DNA of 64,000 nucleotides, from NCBI GenBank assembly GCA_018712865.1, contig DVGH01000026.1:1-64000 (forward strand). Reading direction: 5' to 3'. A program made the translations under genes and the position numbers. A model generated the notes under the pieces. The model did no database searches and was not told the DNA's origin. It saw only the letters and a list, made by a program, of their open reading frames with translations. Shown one piece after another: positions 43,551-51,844 of the stretch; the first letter of the stretch is position 1; each line of letters begins with the position of its first letter. This stretch comes from Scatavimonas merdipullorum. GTDB taxonomy: Bacteria; Bacillota; Clostridia; Oscillospirales; Acutalibacteraceae.

Positions 43551-44429
43551 ATGAACGAATTACGATTGGATGTGGGCAAGTTGTTTAAAATTGTGGAAAA
43601 GACCGCTTTAAATCCCTCGATGACTAAGATGGTAATAGACGCGCCGTTTATTGCCAGAAAGGCGCTGCCTGGACAGTTTATTATTCTGCGGGTAGATGAG
43701 CACGGGGAGCGTATCCCTTTGACAATTGCCGATTATGACAGGGAAAAAGGTACGGTTACCATTATATATCAGAAGGTTGGAAAAACCACCATGCTGCTCG
43801 ATACTTTGCAGCAGGGCGAAGCTATATTGGATTTTGTAGGGCCTTTGGGAAAACCTTCAGAGCTGGAAGGCTATAAAAAGGCCGCTGTAATCGGTGGCGG
43901 CGCGGGGTGCGCCATTGCCTATCCACAGGCAAAGGCACTCTTTCATATGGGAACGCATGTCGATGTAATCGCTGGCTTCCGTAACAAAGAGCTGATTATT
44001 CTGAAGGATGAAATGGAAAAGGTCAGCCAGCACCTGACGGTTATGACAGACGACGGCTCCAATGGTCATAAAGGCTTTGTTACAGACGCACTTTTGGAAA
44101 ACATTCAAAACGGTGCAGGCTACGACCTGGTTATCGCAATCGGCCCGATTCCCATGATGCGTGCTGTCAGCAATATGACAAGGGAATATGGCATAAAGAC
44201 AATCGTCAGCATGAACCCCATTATGATCGACGGCACGGGGATGTGCGGCGGTTGCCGTTTGACTGTAAACGGGGAAATGAAGTACGCCTGTGTGGACGGG
44301 CCGGATTTTGACGGCCATCAGGTAGATTTTGATGAAGCGATGAAGCGTTTGTCTATTTTTAAGGAACAGGAGCAAAATGCGGTCAGAAACCCTGACTGCA
44401 GGCTGTTAAGGAGTGCGGATAATGGCTAA
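43551..44429 (+). CDS. nfnA: NfnA-like FAD/2Fe-2S subunit of ferredoxin-NAD(P) oxidoreductase
   Basis: A protein of up to 292 aa. FAD-binding LPGQFIILRVDEHGERIPLT, NAD-binding VIGGGAGCAIAYPQAKAL, and the 2Fe-2S loop GTGMCGGCRLTVNGEMKYAC match NfnA and the PyrK-like family. With NfnB it couples NADH plus reduced ferredoxin to NADPH formation by electron bifurcation. The start is ambiguous: ATG 43551 gives an almost leaderless mRNA, while TTG 43581 (LFKIVEKTALNP) fits the usual N-terminus of the family. It overlaps nfnB by 8 bases. Confidence 0.93.
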   Translation: MNELRLDVGKLFKIVEKTALNPSMTKMVIDAPFIARKALPGQFIILRVDEHGERIPLTIADYDREKGTVTIIYQKVGKTTMLLDTLQQGEAILDFVGPLGKPSELEGYKKAAVIGGGAGCAIAYPQAKALFHMGTHVDVIAGFRNKELIILKDEMEKVSQHLTVMTDDGSNGHKGFVTDALLENIQNGAGYDLVIAIGPIPMMRAVSNMTREYGIKTIVSMNPIMIDGTGMCGGCRLTVNGEMKYACVDGPDFDGHQVDFDEAMKRLSIFKEQEQNAVRNPDCRLLRSADNG

Positions 44430-45816
44430 TATGATTATGACAAAGACGGCAATGCCGGAGCAGCAGCCGGATGTAAGAAATAAAAATTTTGAAGAAGTGG
44501 CGCTTGGCTATACGGAAGAAATGGCTATTTTTGAAGCACAGCGTTGTCTGCATTGTAAAAACAGGCCTTGTGTAAACGGATGTCCTGTAAACGTGCCAAT
44601 TCCAGAATTTATTGCGCATATTGCAAACGGCGAATTTGAACAGGCATACACTGTGCTTACAAGCGCAAATTCCCTGCCTGCCATTTGCGGACGGGTCTGC
44701 CCGCAGGAAACACAGTGCGAATCAAAATGTGTGCGTGGGATAAAAGGGGAGCCTGTTGCAATCGGGCGGCTTGAGCGTTTTGTGGCCGACTATCATATGG
44801 CGCACAGCAAGGAAAAGCTGCAGCGTGCAAAAAGCAACGGCCATAAGGTCGCAGTTGTGGGTGCCGGCCCCTCCGGGCTTACCTGCGCGGGCGACCTTGC
44901 AAAAGCGGGATATGCCGTTACGGTTTTTGAGGCTTTCCATACGGCAGGCGGTGTGCTTATGTATGGCATACCGGAATTCCGCCTGCCAAAGGCAATTGTA
45001 CAAAAAGAAATTGACGGTCTGCGTGCGCTTGGCGTTGAAATTCAGACCAATATGGTAATTGGAAAGGTTCTGTCTGTGGACGAGCTTTTTGAAATGGGAT
45101 ATGAGGCCGTATTCATAGGGACCGGTGCCGGACTTCCCAATTTTATGGACATTCCCGGCAATGGTTTATCCGGCGTTTATTCGGCCAACGAATTTTTAAC
45201 AAGAATCAACCTGATGAAAGCCTATCTGGATGATTACGATACATGCATTATACGTCCAAAGCGCGTAGCGGTCATAGGCGGAGGCAACGTTGCCATGGAC
45301 GCGGCAAGAAGCGCAAAGCGGCTGGGCGCAGAAGATGTATATATTATCTACCGGCGTTCGGAAGAAGAAATGCCTGCGCGTAACGAAGAAATTCACCACG
45401 CCAAGGAGGAAGGCATTGAATTTTGTCTGCTGACAAATCCTGTAGCGATTCTGGATGACGGAACGGGCAAAGTGGGAAAAATAGAATGTGTCAAGATGGA
45501 ACTGGGGCAGCCGGATGAATCCGGCAGGCGCCGGCCTATTGAAAAGAAGGGCTCAAATTTTCAAATGGATGTAGATTGTGTTGTGGTTGCTATCGGCAAT
45601 TCCCCCAATCCGCTCATCCGGATTACAACAAAGGGGATCGAAGCCAATAAGCGTGGATGCCTGGTTGTGGACGAAAGCACCATGCAAACAACCAGACAGG
45701 GCGTGTATGCCGGCGGCGATGCCGTAACGGGTGCTGCAACGGTGATTCTCGCCATGGGCGCAGGGCGTCAGGCGGCACGCTCCATTGATGCATACATACA
45801 AGGCAAAAACGATTGA
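44422..45816 (+). CDS. nfnB: NfnB-like subunit (glutamate synthase small-chain type)
   Basis: A protein of 464 aa from the ATG at 44422, nine bases after AAGGAG. N-terminal Fe-S motifs CLHCKNRPCVNGCPV and CGRVCPQETQCESKC hold two 4Fe-4S clusters; two Rossmann motifs follow (VAVVGAGPSGLTCAGDLAKA for FAD, VAVIGGGNVAMDAARSAKRL for NADPH), and GVYAGGDAVTGAATVILAMG ends the FAD site. It carries the bifurcating FAD and the NADPH site of the NfnAB complex. It could be mistaken for GltD, but the NfnA neighbour decides. Confidence 0.95.
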   Translation: MANMIMTKTAMPEQQPDVRNKNFEEVALGYTEEMAIFEAQRCLHCKNRPCVNGCPVNVPIPEFIAHIANGEFEQAYTVLTSANSLPAICGRVCPQETQCESKCVRGIKGEPVAIGRLERFVADYHMAHSKEKLQRAKSNGHKVAVVGAGPSGLTCAGDLAKAGYAVTVFEAFHTAGGVLMYGIPEFRLPKAIVQKEIDGLRALGVEIQTNMVIGKVLSVDELFEMGYEAVFIGTGAGLPNFMDIPGNGLSGVYSANEFLTRINLMKAYLDDYDTCIIRPKRVAVIGGGNVAMDAARSAKRLGAEDVYIIYRRSEEEMPARNEEIHHAKEEGIEFCLLTNPVAILDDGTGKVGKIECVKMELGQPDESGRRRPIEKKGSNFQMDVDCVVVAIGNSPNPLIRITTKGIEANKRGCLVVDESTMQTTRQGVYAGGDAVTGAATVILAMGAGRQAARSIDAYIQGKND

Positions 45817-45826
45817 TCTATTAACA

Positions 45827-45858
45827 GGACAGGGGATTTTTCCCTGTCCCTTCTTTTT
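45827..45858 (+). terminator. Intrinsic terminator of nfnAB
   Basis: Stem ggacaggga (starting 45827) with tccctgtcc (45841-45849), then TTCTTTTT. Confidence 0.7.
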
Positions 45859-45964
45859 GATATTGCTTCAGCCTGGTTGTGCGTGCTCTGCCGCAAAAGT
45901 GTGCGTGTGTAATGGTAGTTTTGCATAAAGTTTTATTAAAACTTGCGCTACATGTTCCCAATGA

Positions 45965-45994
45965 AGTATCTTTGTCCGAATCAAAGCATATGAT
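45965..45994 (+). promoter_or_regulatory. Possible sigma-E (sporulation) promoter for the SpoIVF-like pair
   Basis: CATATGAT (45987-45994) fits the sigma-E -10 pattern CATAnnnT, with AGTAT (45965-45969) as a possible -35 element 17 bases upstream. It lies about 30 bases before the start at 46027. Short motifs of this kind occur by chance. Confidence 0.35.
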
Positions 45995-46026
45995 TACGTA
46001 TAAAGATATTTACAGGAAGTGGTAGC

Positions 46027-46383
46027 ATGGAAAACGAACGCTATGACAACATTGAGTATGAAGCAGATTGGCAAACGGTACAGACGGTAACGGCAAAACC
46101 GGCGAAAACTTCTATATACAGGGCAAATGAAGAGATGTATATAGACCATGAGGAAGAGGAAGCGGATGACCAGAAAGAGCAACAAAAAACCAAAAAGGAG
46201 CGGGCGCCGCAGAGCGGCACGCAGCTTTTGATTAAATTTCAGTTGGTAATCTGTATTTTGGCGGCTGTTGCAGCCTTTGCACTTAAGGCCTTTGGCGGAG
46301 AATTGTACGAAATGGTGGGCGGCTGGTATAATAGCCAGATCAACGCTTCCCTTCTTATTACAGATGTTGTCAATCTGTTTTAA
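46027..46383 (+). CDS. Small single-pass membrane protein, possible SpoIVFA-like partner
   Basis: A protein of 118 aa: a long acidic, charged cytosolic part (1-70, with HEEEEADDQKEQQKTKKE), one transmembrane helix (about 72-90) and a short outer tail. The next gene, a SpoIVFB-like site-2 protease, starts immediately after its stop. In Bacillus the partner SpoIVFA has the same topology but a larger outer M23-like domain, missing here. A minimal regulator of the protease is a reasonable inference; sequence alone does not prove homology. Confidence 0.55.
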   Translation: MENERYDNIEYEADWQTVQTVTAKPAKTSIYRANEEMYIDHEEEEADDQKEQQKTKKERAPQSGTQLLIKFQLVICILAAVAAFALKAFGGELYEMVGGWYNSQINASLLITDVVNLF

Positions 46384-47001
46384 ATGCAGATTCGGGTATT
46401 TGGATGCGAAATCTCCATCAGCTTTCCGCTGGCAGCGGCTCTGACAATTTTTTTTATACTGGATCGCAGCGGATCCACCGTAATATGCTGCTTGTCAGCT
46501 TTATGCCATGAGCTGGGGCATCTTGGTATGATGGCTCTGTTTCAAACAAAGGCAGACAAAATTAAGCTGGGTTTGTTTGACGTCAACATATCAGACAACG
46601 GGAAATATCAAAGAAGCCTGTGGGCAGAAATTTGTGTTTTGTTGGCGGGAGCTGCCGCAAATTTACTGGCAGCGGGGATTGGCTGTGTGCTTTTTATTTT
46701 TTACAAAGAACCGTTTCTTTCCGCGTTTATCAGCTCCAATCTTTTTCTTGCCTTTTTTAACCTGCTTCCCGTTGAAGCGCTTGACGGAGGAAATATCATA
46801 TATTTGCTGCTTTTGCGCCGTATACGTCATGCATATGCGGTAAAGATTTTGGAAATCTTATCTTTTGCAGTACTATTGCCGCTTGCATGCGGTGGCTTTT
46901 ATGTATTGCTCTGTTCGCGGTACAATTTTACTTTGCTCCTTACCAGTTGCTATCTAATGGCGATTATTTTGCTGAAAAGAACAAAATTTTCCAAATTATA
47001 A
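46384..47001 (+). CDS. Site-2 protease family protein (SpoIVFB-like, M50)
   Basis: A protein of 205 aa with about six membrane segments. The zinc motif HELGH lies near residues 42-46 (SALCHELGHLGMM), and the third ligand is Asp in NLLPVEALDGGNIIYLLLLR. SpoIVFB cleaves pro-sigma-K inside the mother-cell membrane during sporulation. Size and motif spacing fit that branch, though other site-2 proteases share them. It begins directly after the stop of the 118-aa protein (TAA-ATG). Confidence 0.85.
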   Translation: MQIRVFGCEISISFPLAAALTIFFILDRSGSTVICCLSALCHELGHLGMMALFQTKADKIKLGLFDVNISDNGKYQRSLWAEICVLLAGAAANLLAAGIGCVLFIFYKEPFLSAFISSNLFLAFFNLLPVEALDGGNIIYLLLLRRIRHAYAVKILEILSFAVLLPLACGGFYVLLCSRYNFTLLLTSCYLMAIILLKRTKFSKL

Positions 47002-47106
47002 CTGCATATCCTGCGTGTAGGTAACTGCTGTAATACAACGGTTATAGATAGTAAAAAACCTAAAAAATTAACGCATGTAAAATTTGGATGAAAAGGTAAA
47101 AAAGAC

Positions 47107-47135
47107 TTGACCTGGTGCAAAGGATGTAGTAAACT
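47107..47135 (+). promoter_or_regulatory. Promoter of the DUF2325/DUF3793/flavodoxin operon
   Basis: TTGACC (47107-47112) and TAAACT (47130-47135) with a 17-base spacer. The predicted transcription start falls in the palindrome at 47140-47161. Confidence 0.6.
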
Positions 47136-47139
47136 AGTA

Positions 47140-47161
47140 TTGGTTAGTTTTAACTAACCAA
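47140..47161. promoter_or_regulatory. Palindromic operator 1 (GGTTAGTT-TT-AACTAACC)
   Basis: A 10-bp inverted repeat with a 2-base centre, TTGGTTAGTT/AACTAACCAA, beginning four bases after the -10 box. The core TTAGTTTTAACTAA is repeated at 58847-58860 in the same position relative to another promoter. It resembles operators of DtxR-family metal repressors; the regulator is not in the window. Confidence 0.7.
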
Positions 47162-47188
47162 GAAAAAGCGGCGCAGCCGCTTTTTCTT
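47160..47188 (+). terminator. Terminator-like hairpin in the operon leader
   Basis: A 13-bp perfect stem (47160-47172 with 47176-47188, loop gca) whose right arm ends in CTTTTTCTT. It lies between the two palindromes and before the first gene, so it could attenuate transcription. Confidence 0.55.
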
Positions 47189-47196
47189 GAAGATCA

Positions 47197-47214
47197 AGTT
47201 AGTTATGACTAACT
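47197..47214. promoter_or_regulatory. Palindromic operator 2 (AGTTAGT-TATG-ACTAACT)
   Basis: A 7-bp inverted repeat with a 4-base centre, related in sequence to operator 1 and 36 bases downstream of its end. It could be a second binding site of the same repressor. Confidence 0.5.
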
Positions 47215-47300
47215 AAAACCTGGCTTCTCTGATAAAAAATATGGAAAACCGGAATGAATCTTTTCAGAGAGGAAAAAATAAGACAAGAAAGAGGATGTAT

Positions 47301-47582
47301 ATGAGTGTCGTAATTATTGGCGGAAACGAACGGATGACCGCACAATATGAATCCATTTGTAAGGAACATGGATGCAGGGCAAAAGTTTTTACAAAAGAAA
47401 ACGGCTCTTTAAAAAAGAAATTGGGATGCCCGGATTTGCTGATTTTATTTATCAGCACCGTTTCGCATAAAATGGTGCTCAGTGTAACACAGGAAGCCAA
47501 AAAGAACTGTATTCCGATCGCAAGAATTCACACAAGCAGTGTTACTGCACTTCGTACAGCTTTGACGGAATATATCGTGTAA
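47301..47582 (+). CDS. DUF2325 protein
   Basis: A protein of 93 aa from the ATG at 47301 after AAGAGG; the frame is open back to 47241 without a ribosome-binding site. SVVIIGGNERMTAQYESICK at the start and DLLILFISTVSHKM in the middle are typical of DUF2325, a small Rossmann-like domain. Members sit with iron-uptake and flavodoxin genes in Clostridia. Two cysteines (Cys21, Cys26) may be functional. The role is unknown. Confidence 0.78.
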   Translation: MSVVIIGGNERMTAQYESICKEHGCRAKVFTKENGSLKKKLGCPDLLILFISTVSHKMVLSVTQEAKKNCIPIARIHTSSVTALRTALTEYIV

Positions 47583-47605
47583 GTACCAACTAAGGGGGAA
47601 AAATC

Positions 47606-48157
47606 TTGCTGGAAAAGTATTTGATTGCGCATTGCGCGCCAACGCTTGCATCTTTAAAAACCGCCAGCTTATTCTGCATGTCGGTTTTATCTGAACAAGA
47701 CCTGGAAGGCCAGATCAAAGACTGGAATAGCCGGCTTTGGGAAAAAGGGTTGTTTTTAATGGTCTTAAAACGCTATAAGGACAAAGCGCTGGTATATGTG
47801 TGTCGAAAATCGCATTTACAGGCGGATTTGAAAAAAGCAGGAGTTGCAAACTTTCTTGCCCAATACGGCTATCGGCATACAGACCTCAAATACGCATTAA
47901 CAAGGCTCAGGCAAAGATTAAACAGCAGCAATTCTTTTCCGCATGAAATTGGAATTTTTTTAGGCTATCCTTTGGAAGATGTTGTTGGTTTTATTCAAAA
48001 CGCAGGAAAAAATTGCAAATATACCGGTTATTGGAAGGTTTATTCGAATGAATGTGAAACAATAAAGCTTTTTGCACAATTTCAAAAATGCCGTAAGATC
48101 TATATACGGCTATGGAGTCAGGGAAAGTCTGTCCAGCAGCTTACGGTAGCTGCTTGA
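47606..48157 (+). CDS. DUF3793 protein
   Basis: A protein of 183 aa starting at TTG, six bases after AAGGGGGA. The N-terminus EKYLIAHCAPTLASLKTASL, the central FPHEIGIFLGYPLEDVVGFI, and YTGYWKVYSNECETIKLFAQ are the conserved blocks of DUF3793. The family occurs next to feoAB and flavodoxin genes, often under metal control, but its function is not known to me. It lies between DUF2325 and a flavodoxin in one operon. Confidence 0.82.
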   Translation: MLEKYLIAHCAPTLASLKTASLFCMSVLSEQDLEGQIKDWNSRLWEKGLFLMVLKRYKDKALVYVCRKSHLQADLKKAGVANFLAQYGYRHTDLKYALTRLRQRLNSSNSFPHEIGIFLGYPLEDVVGFIQNAGKNCKYTGYWKVYSNECETIKLFAQFQKCRKIYIRLWSQGKSVQQLTVAA

Positions 48158-48190
48158 GATAGAAATTTAATAAAGAAAGAGGTTGTTTTT

Positions 48191-48613
48191 ATGAGTAAGG
48201 TTGCGGTAGTCTACTGGAGTGGTACGGGCAACACAGAGGCAATGGCCTGCCAGGTTGCAGAAGGTGCAAAACAGGAAGGCGCAGAGGTCTCTCTGTTTAC
48301 GGCGGCAGAATTTGACACAGCAAAGATGGACGCTTTTGACGCAATAGCCTTTGGTTGCCCCTCCATGGGGGATGAACAACTGGAAGAAAGCGAATTTGAG
48401 CCGATGTTTGACGGCTGCAAAGCAAAACTGCAAGGAAAAAAGATTGCATTGTTTGGTTCTTATGGCTGGGGCGATGGCGAATGGATGCGCACCTGGGAAG
48501 AAGACTGCATAAGCACCGGCGCACAGTTGGCGTGTAAAAGCGTTATTTGCAATGAAGCGCCCGATGCGCAGGCAGAGGCTGATTGTGTTTCGCTGGGAAA
48601 AGCATTGGCATAG
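48191..48613 (+). CDS. Flavodoxin
   Basis: A protein of 140 aa with the FMN phosphate loop WSGTGNTEAMA at 9-19, FGCPSMGDEQLEE and FGSYGWGDGEWM as the two isoalloxazine loops: a short-chain flavodoxin. Flavodoxins replace ferredoxin when iron is scarce, which fits the metal-type operator in front of the operon. Ribosome-binding site AAAGAGG precedes the ATG by 8 bases. Confidence 0.93.
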   Translation: MSKVAVVYWSGTGNTEAMACQVAEGAKQEGAEVSLFTAAEFDTAKMDAFDAIAFGCPSMGDEQLEESEFEPMFDGCKAKLQGKKIALFGSYGWGDGEWMRTWEEDCISTGAQLACKSVICNEAPDAQAEADCVSLGKALA

Positions 48614-48639
48614 TTTTTACATAAAATTATATGCAGCAA

Positions 48640-48670
48640 AAAAGGAACAGGGCGCATCCCTGTTCCTTTT
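48640..48670. terminator. Bidirectional terminator between convergent operons
   Basis: A 13-bp perfect stem (48640-48652 with 48658-48670) with A run on one side and T run on the other, between the flavodoxin and the PepSY lipoprotein gene. Confidence 0.8.
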
Positions 48671-48688
48671 CTCGTGCGCAAACTCTGA

Positions 48689-49345
48689 TCAGTCGTATAT
48701 GGATTCTTTATCAAATTCCAGCACGGCCCCGCTGCTTGCATCAATCTTATAGTCATACTCTGTTTGTGTATCAAAAAATTCAATTTGATAGACAGCTTTG
48801 CCATCGTCATATTCCAATTTTGCTTCCTTCATGGTTACATTCCCTTCCGACAAACCGGCCTGCTTTAAGGCGGTGGCCTTTGCAGTGTCCAGATCAATTT
48901 TTACTTCGCCGGAGGAAGAAGCGGAAGCTGCCGGGCTGTTTTCAATGTCGTGATCGTATGAAAGAACAGCGCCGGTAGATGCGTCAATTTCATAATCGTA
49001 CTCCGTGCTGCCAGAATAAAATTCCACATCGTAAACAGCTTTGCCGTCGTCATAATCCAGCTTTGCGTTAACATACACCGCGTCTGATTCCTGTACACCG
49101 GCGTTTTCAAGAGCAATTTTTTTTGCTTCATCCGTGCTGATTTGTGTGCTGTTGCTTGTGGAAGCCTGCGTGTTTTTTTCGGTTTGCGACTGAGCTGTTT
49201 TGCTTACATCAGGCGTATCGTCGTCGCTGTTACTCGACGAAGCCGCCGATGTGTTCGTGCTGGTGTTGGCGACCGTGTTGCCGTTGCAGCCGGCAGCAAA
49301 GAAAATGCAGAAAATGGAAAGCGCAATAAAAAGTATTTTTTTCAT
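48689..49345 (-). CDS. Lipoprotein with two PepSY domains
   Basis: A protein of 218 aa from the ATG complementary to 49343-49345, about 10 bases after AAAGG. The signal ends in the lipobox FFAAGC (Cys21 modified). A Ser/Thr/Asn-rich linker follows, then two PepSY units, each with a YDDGKAVY-type strand and TEYDYEIDASTGAVL or TEYDYKIDASSGAVL. PepSY proteins inhibit or tune extracellular proteases or act in envelope sensing. It lies next to a two-component system on the same strand, separated by 262 bases. Confidence 0.87.
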   Translation of the reverse strand: MKKILFIALSIFCIFFAAGCNGNTVANTSTNTSAASSSNSDDDTPDVSKTAQSQTEKNTQASTSNSTQISTDEAKKIALENAGVQESDAVYVNAKLDYDDGKAVYDVEFYSGSTEYDYEIDASTGAVLSYDHDIENSPAASASSSGEVKIDLDTAKATALKQAGLSEGNVTMKEAKLEYDDGKAVYQIEFFDTQTEYDYKIDASSGAVLEFDKESIYD

Positions 49346-49607
49346 ATAGGTCATCCTTTCTGTTTTGTTGCACGCCGGGGTCAAAATCCCGGCGGCGTGT
49401 GTTTTCGTATAACGTGTTCCGCGGATAAGGCCTTGCCTTACAATTGCAGTATATAAAAGAAAAATTAGAAGTCCATTAGAAAAAACAAAAATATGAGTCA
49501 AAATAAAAAAATTTTTGTTCCGGTTTTTTTATATTCTTTCCCTCCAAAATCAATCTATCCCTTGCGGATATTTCTATAGAAATATCTCCGTTTCAAATAA
49601 ATAAAAG

Positions 49608-50963
49608 TTAAGAAAAATCGCTGAACCGCACGGTAAAGGTGCTTCCTTTCCCCGGCGCGCTTTCTACAGAAATCTCGCCCTTATGCAGCCTTGCAATCTG
49701 TTTTACCATTGCCAGGCCAAGTCCCAAACCTGCATTGCCGGACCGGCTGCGCGCTTTATCCGAGCGGTAAAAACGGTTCCAAATTTTTGGTATTTCTTCG
49801 GCTTCTATTCCAATGCCATCGTCGGCTACCGTTAAGACAACGGTATTTGCCTCTTGCAAAAGAGAAACCCAGATATGTCCGTTTTCCACTCCATAGCGGT
49901 AGGCGTTTTGGATTAGATTATTCAGCATTCTTGTAAATAACGCCGGATCGGCGGCCATAATAATATTGGGTGTAATTTGCGTTAACAAAGAAATGTTTTT
50001 TTCAGCAATTGTCTTTTGTTCCGCACAAACGGATGACACAAGCTCGCTTAAATGAACCTTTTCCATTGCAGGCGCTTCTGTCCCTTGTTCAAGCCGTGTA
50101 AACGCCAAAAGCGAAGAAATGAAATGCGACATACGGTAACCTTGTTTTTGAATTGCGCCGATTGCCTCATACAGTTCTTCCTTTCCGGATGCATTTTCAA
50201 AGGCGTATTCACACTGCGCCAGAATAATAGAAACAGGCGTCCGCAGCTCATGAGAAGCATCAGACGTAAATTGTCGTTCGGCTTCAAAATTTGTCTGTAG
50301 CCGCGCAAACATGCGGTTAAAAGTTTCTGCCAGTTGGTGCAGCTCGTCGCCGTTTGCGTTTATTTCTATCCGTTTGCTTAAATCGCCGCTGCGCCCAATT
50401 TCTTCTGCTGTTTTGTTCATTTTACGGATGGGGTTTAGCGAACGCCTGGCTAAAAGATAGCCGCCGGCAGAGGCAAGAATCACAAGCAGCGGCAACGCAA
50501 TTAACGCGGCCTTTGTTACCGTAGACAATCCGGCCAATCCATTTTCGGAGGAAACCACACCCCTGATCCATACGGTTTTGCTGTCGTCCAGAGTAACCCT
50601 GCGGTCATAAATTAAGTAAGATCCTCCATTGGTGGAAGCCTGTCTTGTAGTGCTGTCTGTAAACGGCTGGCTGTATAAAACGTCATACGGCGCATATCCG
50701 CTGATCAACACACCGTTTTCGTCAAAAAGCTGGATATATACGCCATTATTAAAAAAGGTAAAATCGTCATCAATCTCCAATTTTCCGTCGTCATAATCCA
50801 GCTCATCCATATTTGTCTGGACGGTTTCCATCAACAGCCGTCTGGAATCCTGTGCAGCTGTTGCGCTTGAAAAAATCGCAATAAAAGCAAAAACAACCGT
50901 GCATAAAAGAAGCATCATCGCCGTAAACCATATTGTAATTTTGCTTTTGATAGACAGCTTCAT
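49608..50963 (-). CDS. Sensor histidine kinase
   Basis: A protein of 451 aa. Two transmembrane helices (about 12-33 and 158-180) flank an outer sensor domain of about 125 residues. HAMP follows, then HisKA with SDASHELRTPVSIILAQCEY (phospho-His), and HATPase motifs NNLIQNAYRYG, ADDGIGIEAEEIPKIW and GLGLGLAMVKQIA. The outer domain contains LDYDDGKLEI, echoing the YDDGK strand of PepSY domains. Overlaps its response regulator by 4 bases. It probably controls the PepSY lipoprotein or its own envelope response. Confidence 0.93.
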   Translation of the reverse strand: MKLSIKSKITIWFTAMMLLLCTVVFAFIAIFSSATAAQDSRRLLMETVQTNMDELDYDDGKLEIDDDFTFFNNGVYIQLFDENGVLISGYAPYDVLYSQPFTDSTTRQASTNGGSYLIYDRRVTLDDSKTVWIRGVVSSENGLAGLSTVTKAALIALPLLVILASAGGYLLARRSLNPIRKMNKTAEEIGRSGDLSKRIEINANGDELHQLAETFNRMFARLQTNFEAERQFTSDASHELRTPVSIILAQCEYAFENASGKEELYEAIGAIQKQGYRMSHFISSLLAFTRLEQGTEAPAMEKVHLSELVSSVCAEQKTIAEKNISLLTQITPNIIMAADPALFTRMLNNLIQNAYRYGVENGHIWVSLLQEANTVVLTVADDGIGIEAEEIPKIWNRFYRSDKARSRSGNAGLGLGLAMVKQIARLHKGEISVESAPGKGSTFTVRFSDFS

Positions 50964-51637
50964 TTTGCATCTTCCTTCATAATATAGCCCACACCTCGGA
51001 CGGTATGAATCAGTTTTGTGGAAAACCCTTCATCCACTTTTTTTCGCAGATAGGTGATATACACGTCCACAACATTCGTGCCGCCTTCATAGTCATAGCT
51101 CCATACATTGTCCTCAATTTTTTGTCTGGAAAGAACTTTGTTTTTATTCCGAAGCAGATACTCCAGCAAAGAAAATTCCCGTGCCGTCAGAAGGATTTCC
51201 CGGTCGCCTCTTTGTACAGTGTGGGTCTGGGTGTCAAGGGTCAAATCGGCAAGCGTATAAATATTGGTTGGATTTCCCGCAGCCGTTCGGGTAATCGCAT
51301 AAATACGGGCAATTAACTCATCAAAAGAAAAAGGCTTGACCAGATAATCATTGCCGCCAATATTCAGCCCTTTTACCTTGTCTGCTATCGTATCCTTTGC
51401 AGTTAAAAAAATAATGGGTGTCAGGTTCCCCTGCGCGCGCAGACGCCGTACTGTTTCAAGCCCGTCGCTTTTTGGCATCATAATGTCCAGAATCGCTGCG
51501 TCGTAAGATGTAAAAAGCAGATGGTCCAACGCACTTTCTCCGTCAAAAACACTTTCTGTCATAAAACCCTCTGCGCGCAGTTTTTTGGAAAGAATATCGT
51601 TTAAATCCGTATCGTCTTCAGCAATTAAAATTCGCAT
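50960..51637 (-). CDS. OmpR-family response regulator
   Basis: A protein of 225 aa with receiver domain (acidic pocket EDD near 7-9, phospho-Asp in AAILDIMMPKSDG at about 51, Lys in VKPFSFDEL) and winged-helix effector (LTAREFSLLEYLLRNKNKVL, then VVDVYITYLRKKVD). It is read first in the operon and followed by the kinase gene. Upstream sequence to 51700 is AT-rich, but no clear operator was seen. Confidence 0.94.
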   Translation of the reverse strand: MRILIAEDDTDLNDILSKKLRAEGFMTESVFDGESALDHLLFTSYDAAILDIMMPKSDGLETVRRLRAQGNLTPIIFLTAKDTIADKVKGLNIGGNDYLVKPFSFDELIARIYAITRTAAGNPTNIYTLADLTLDTQTHTVQRGDREILLTAREFSLLEYLLRNKNKVLSRQKIEDNVWSYDYEGGTNVVDVYITYLRKKVDEGFSTKLIHTVRGVGYIMKEDAK

Positions 51638-51844
51638 AACAGCACCCCGCTTTCAGCATACATGGTTTTGATTAAAAAAAGATTAGAAGCAAGAAAGAAA
51701 AAGTAATTTTGCTTTTATTATAAAGGAAAAAGCATGTCAATCAAGTATAAAATAAAAAATATATTTCCCTAAAATAGAAGATAACAATAGAAGATTGTCA
51801 TACAACTGCAAAATATTGGGGCAGTATTTTTATTGAAAAAAGGC

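Noticed and set aside
44422..45816. Annotation as GltD (glutamate synthase small chain)
   Set aside because: Motifs are shared, but the adjacent NfnA-type gene and absence of a large GltB gene indicate NfnB.
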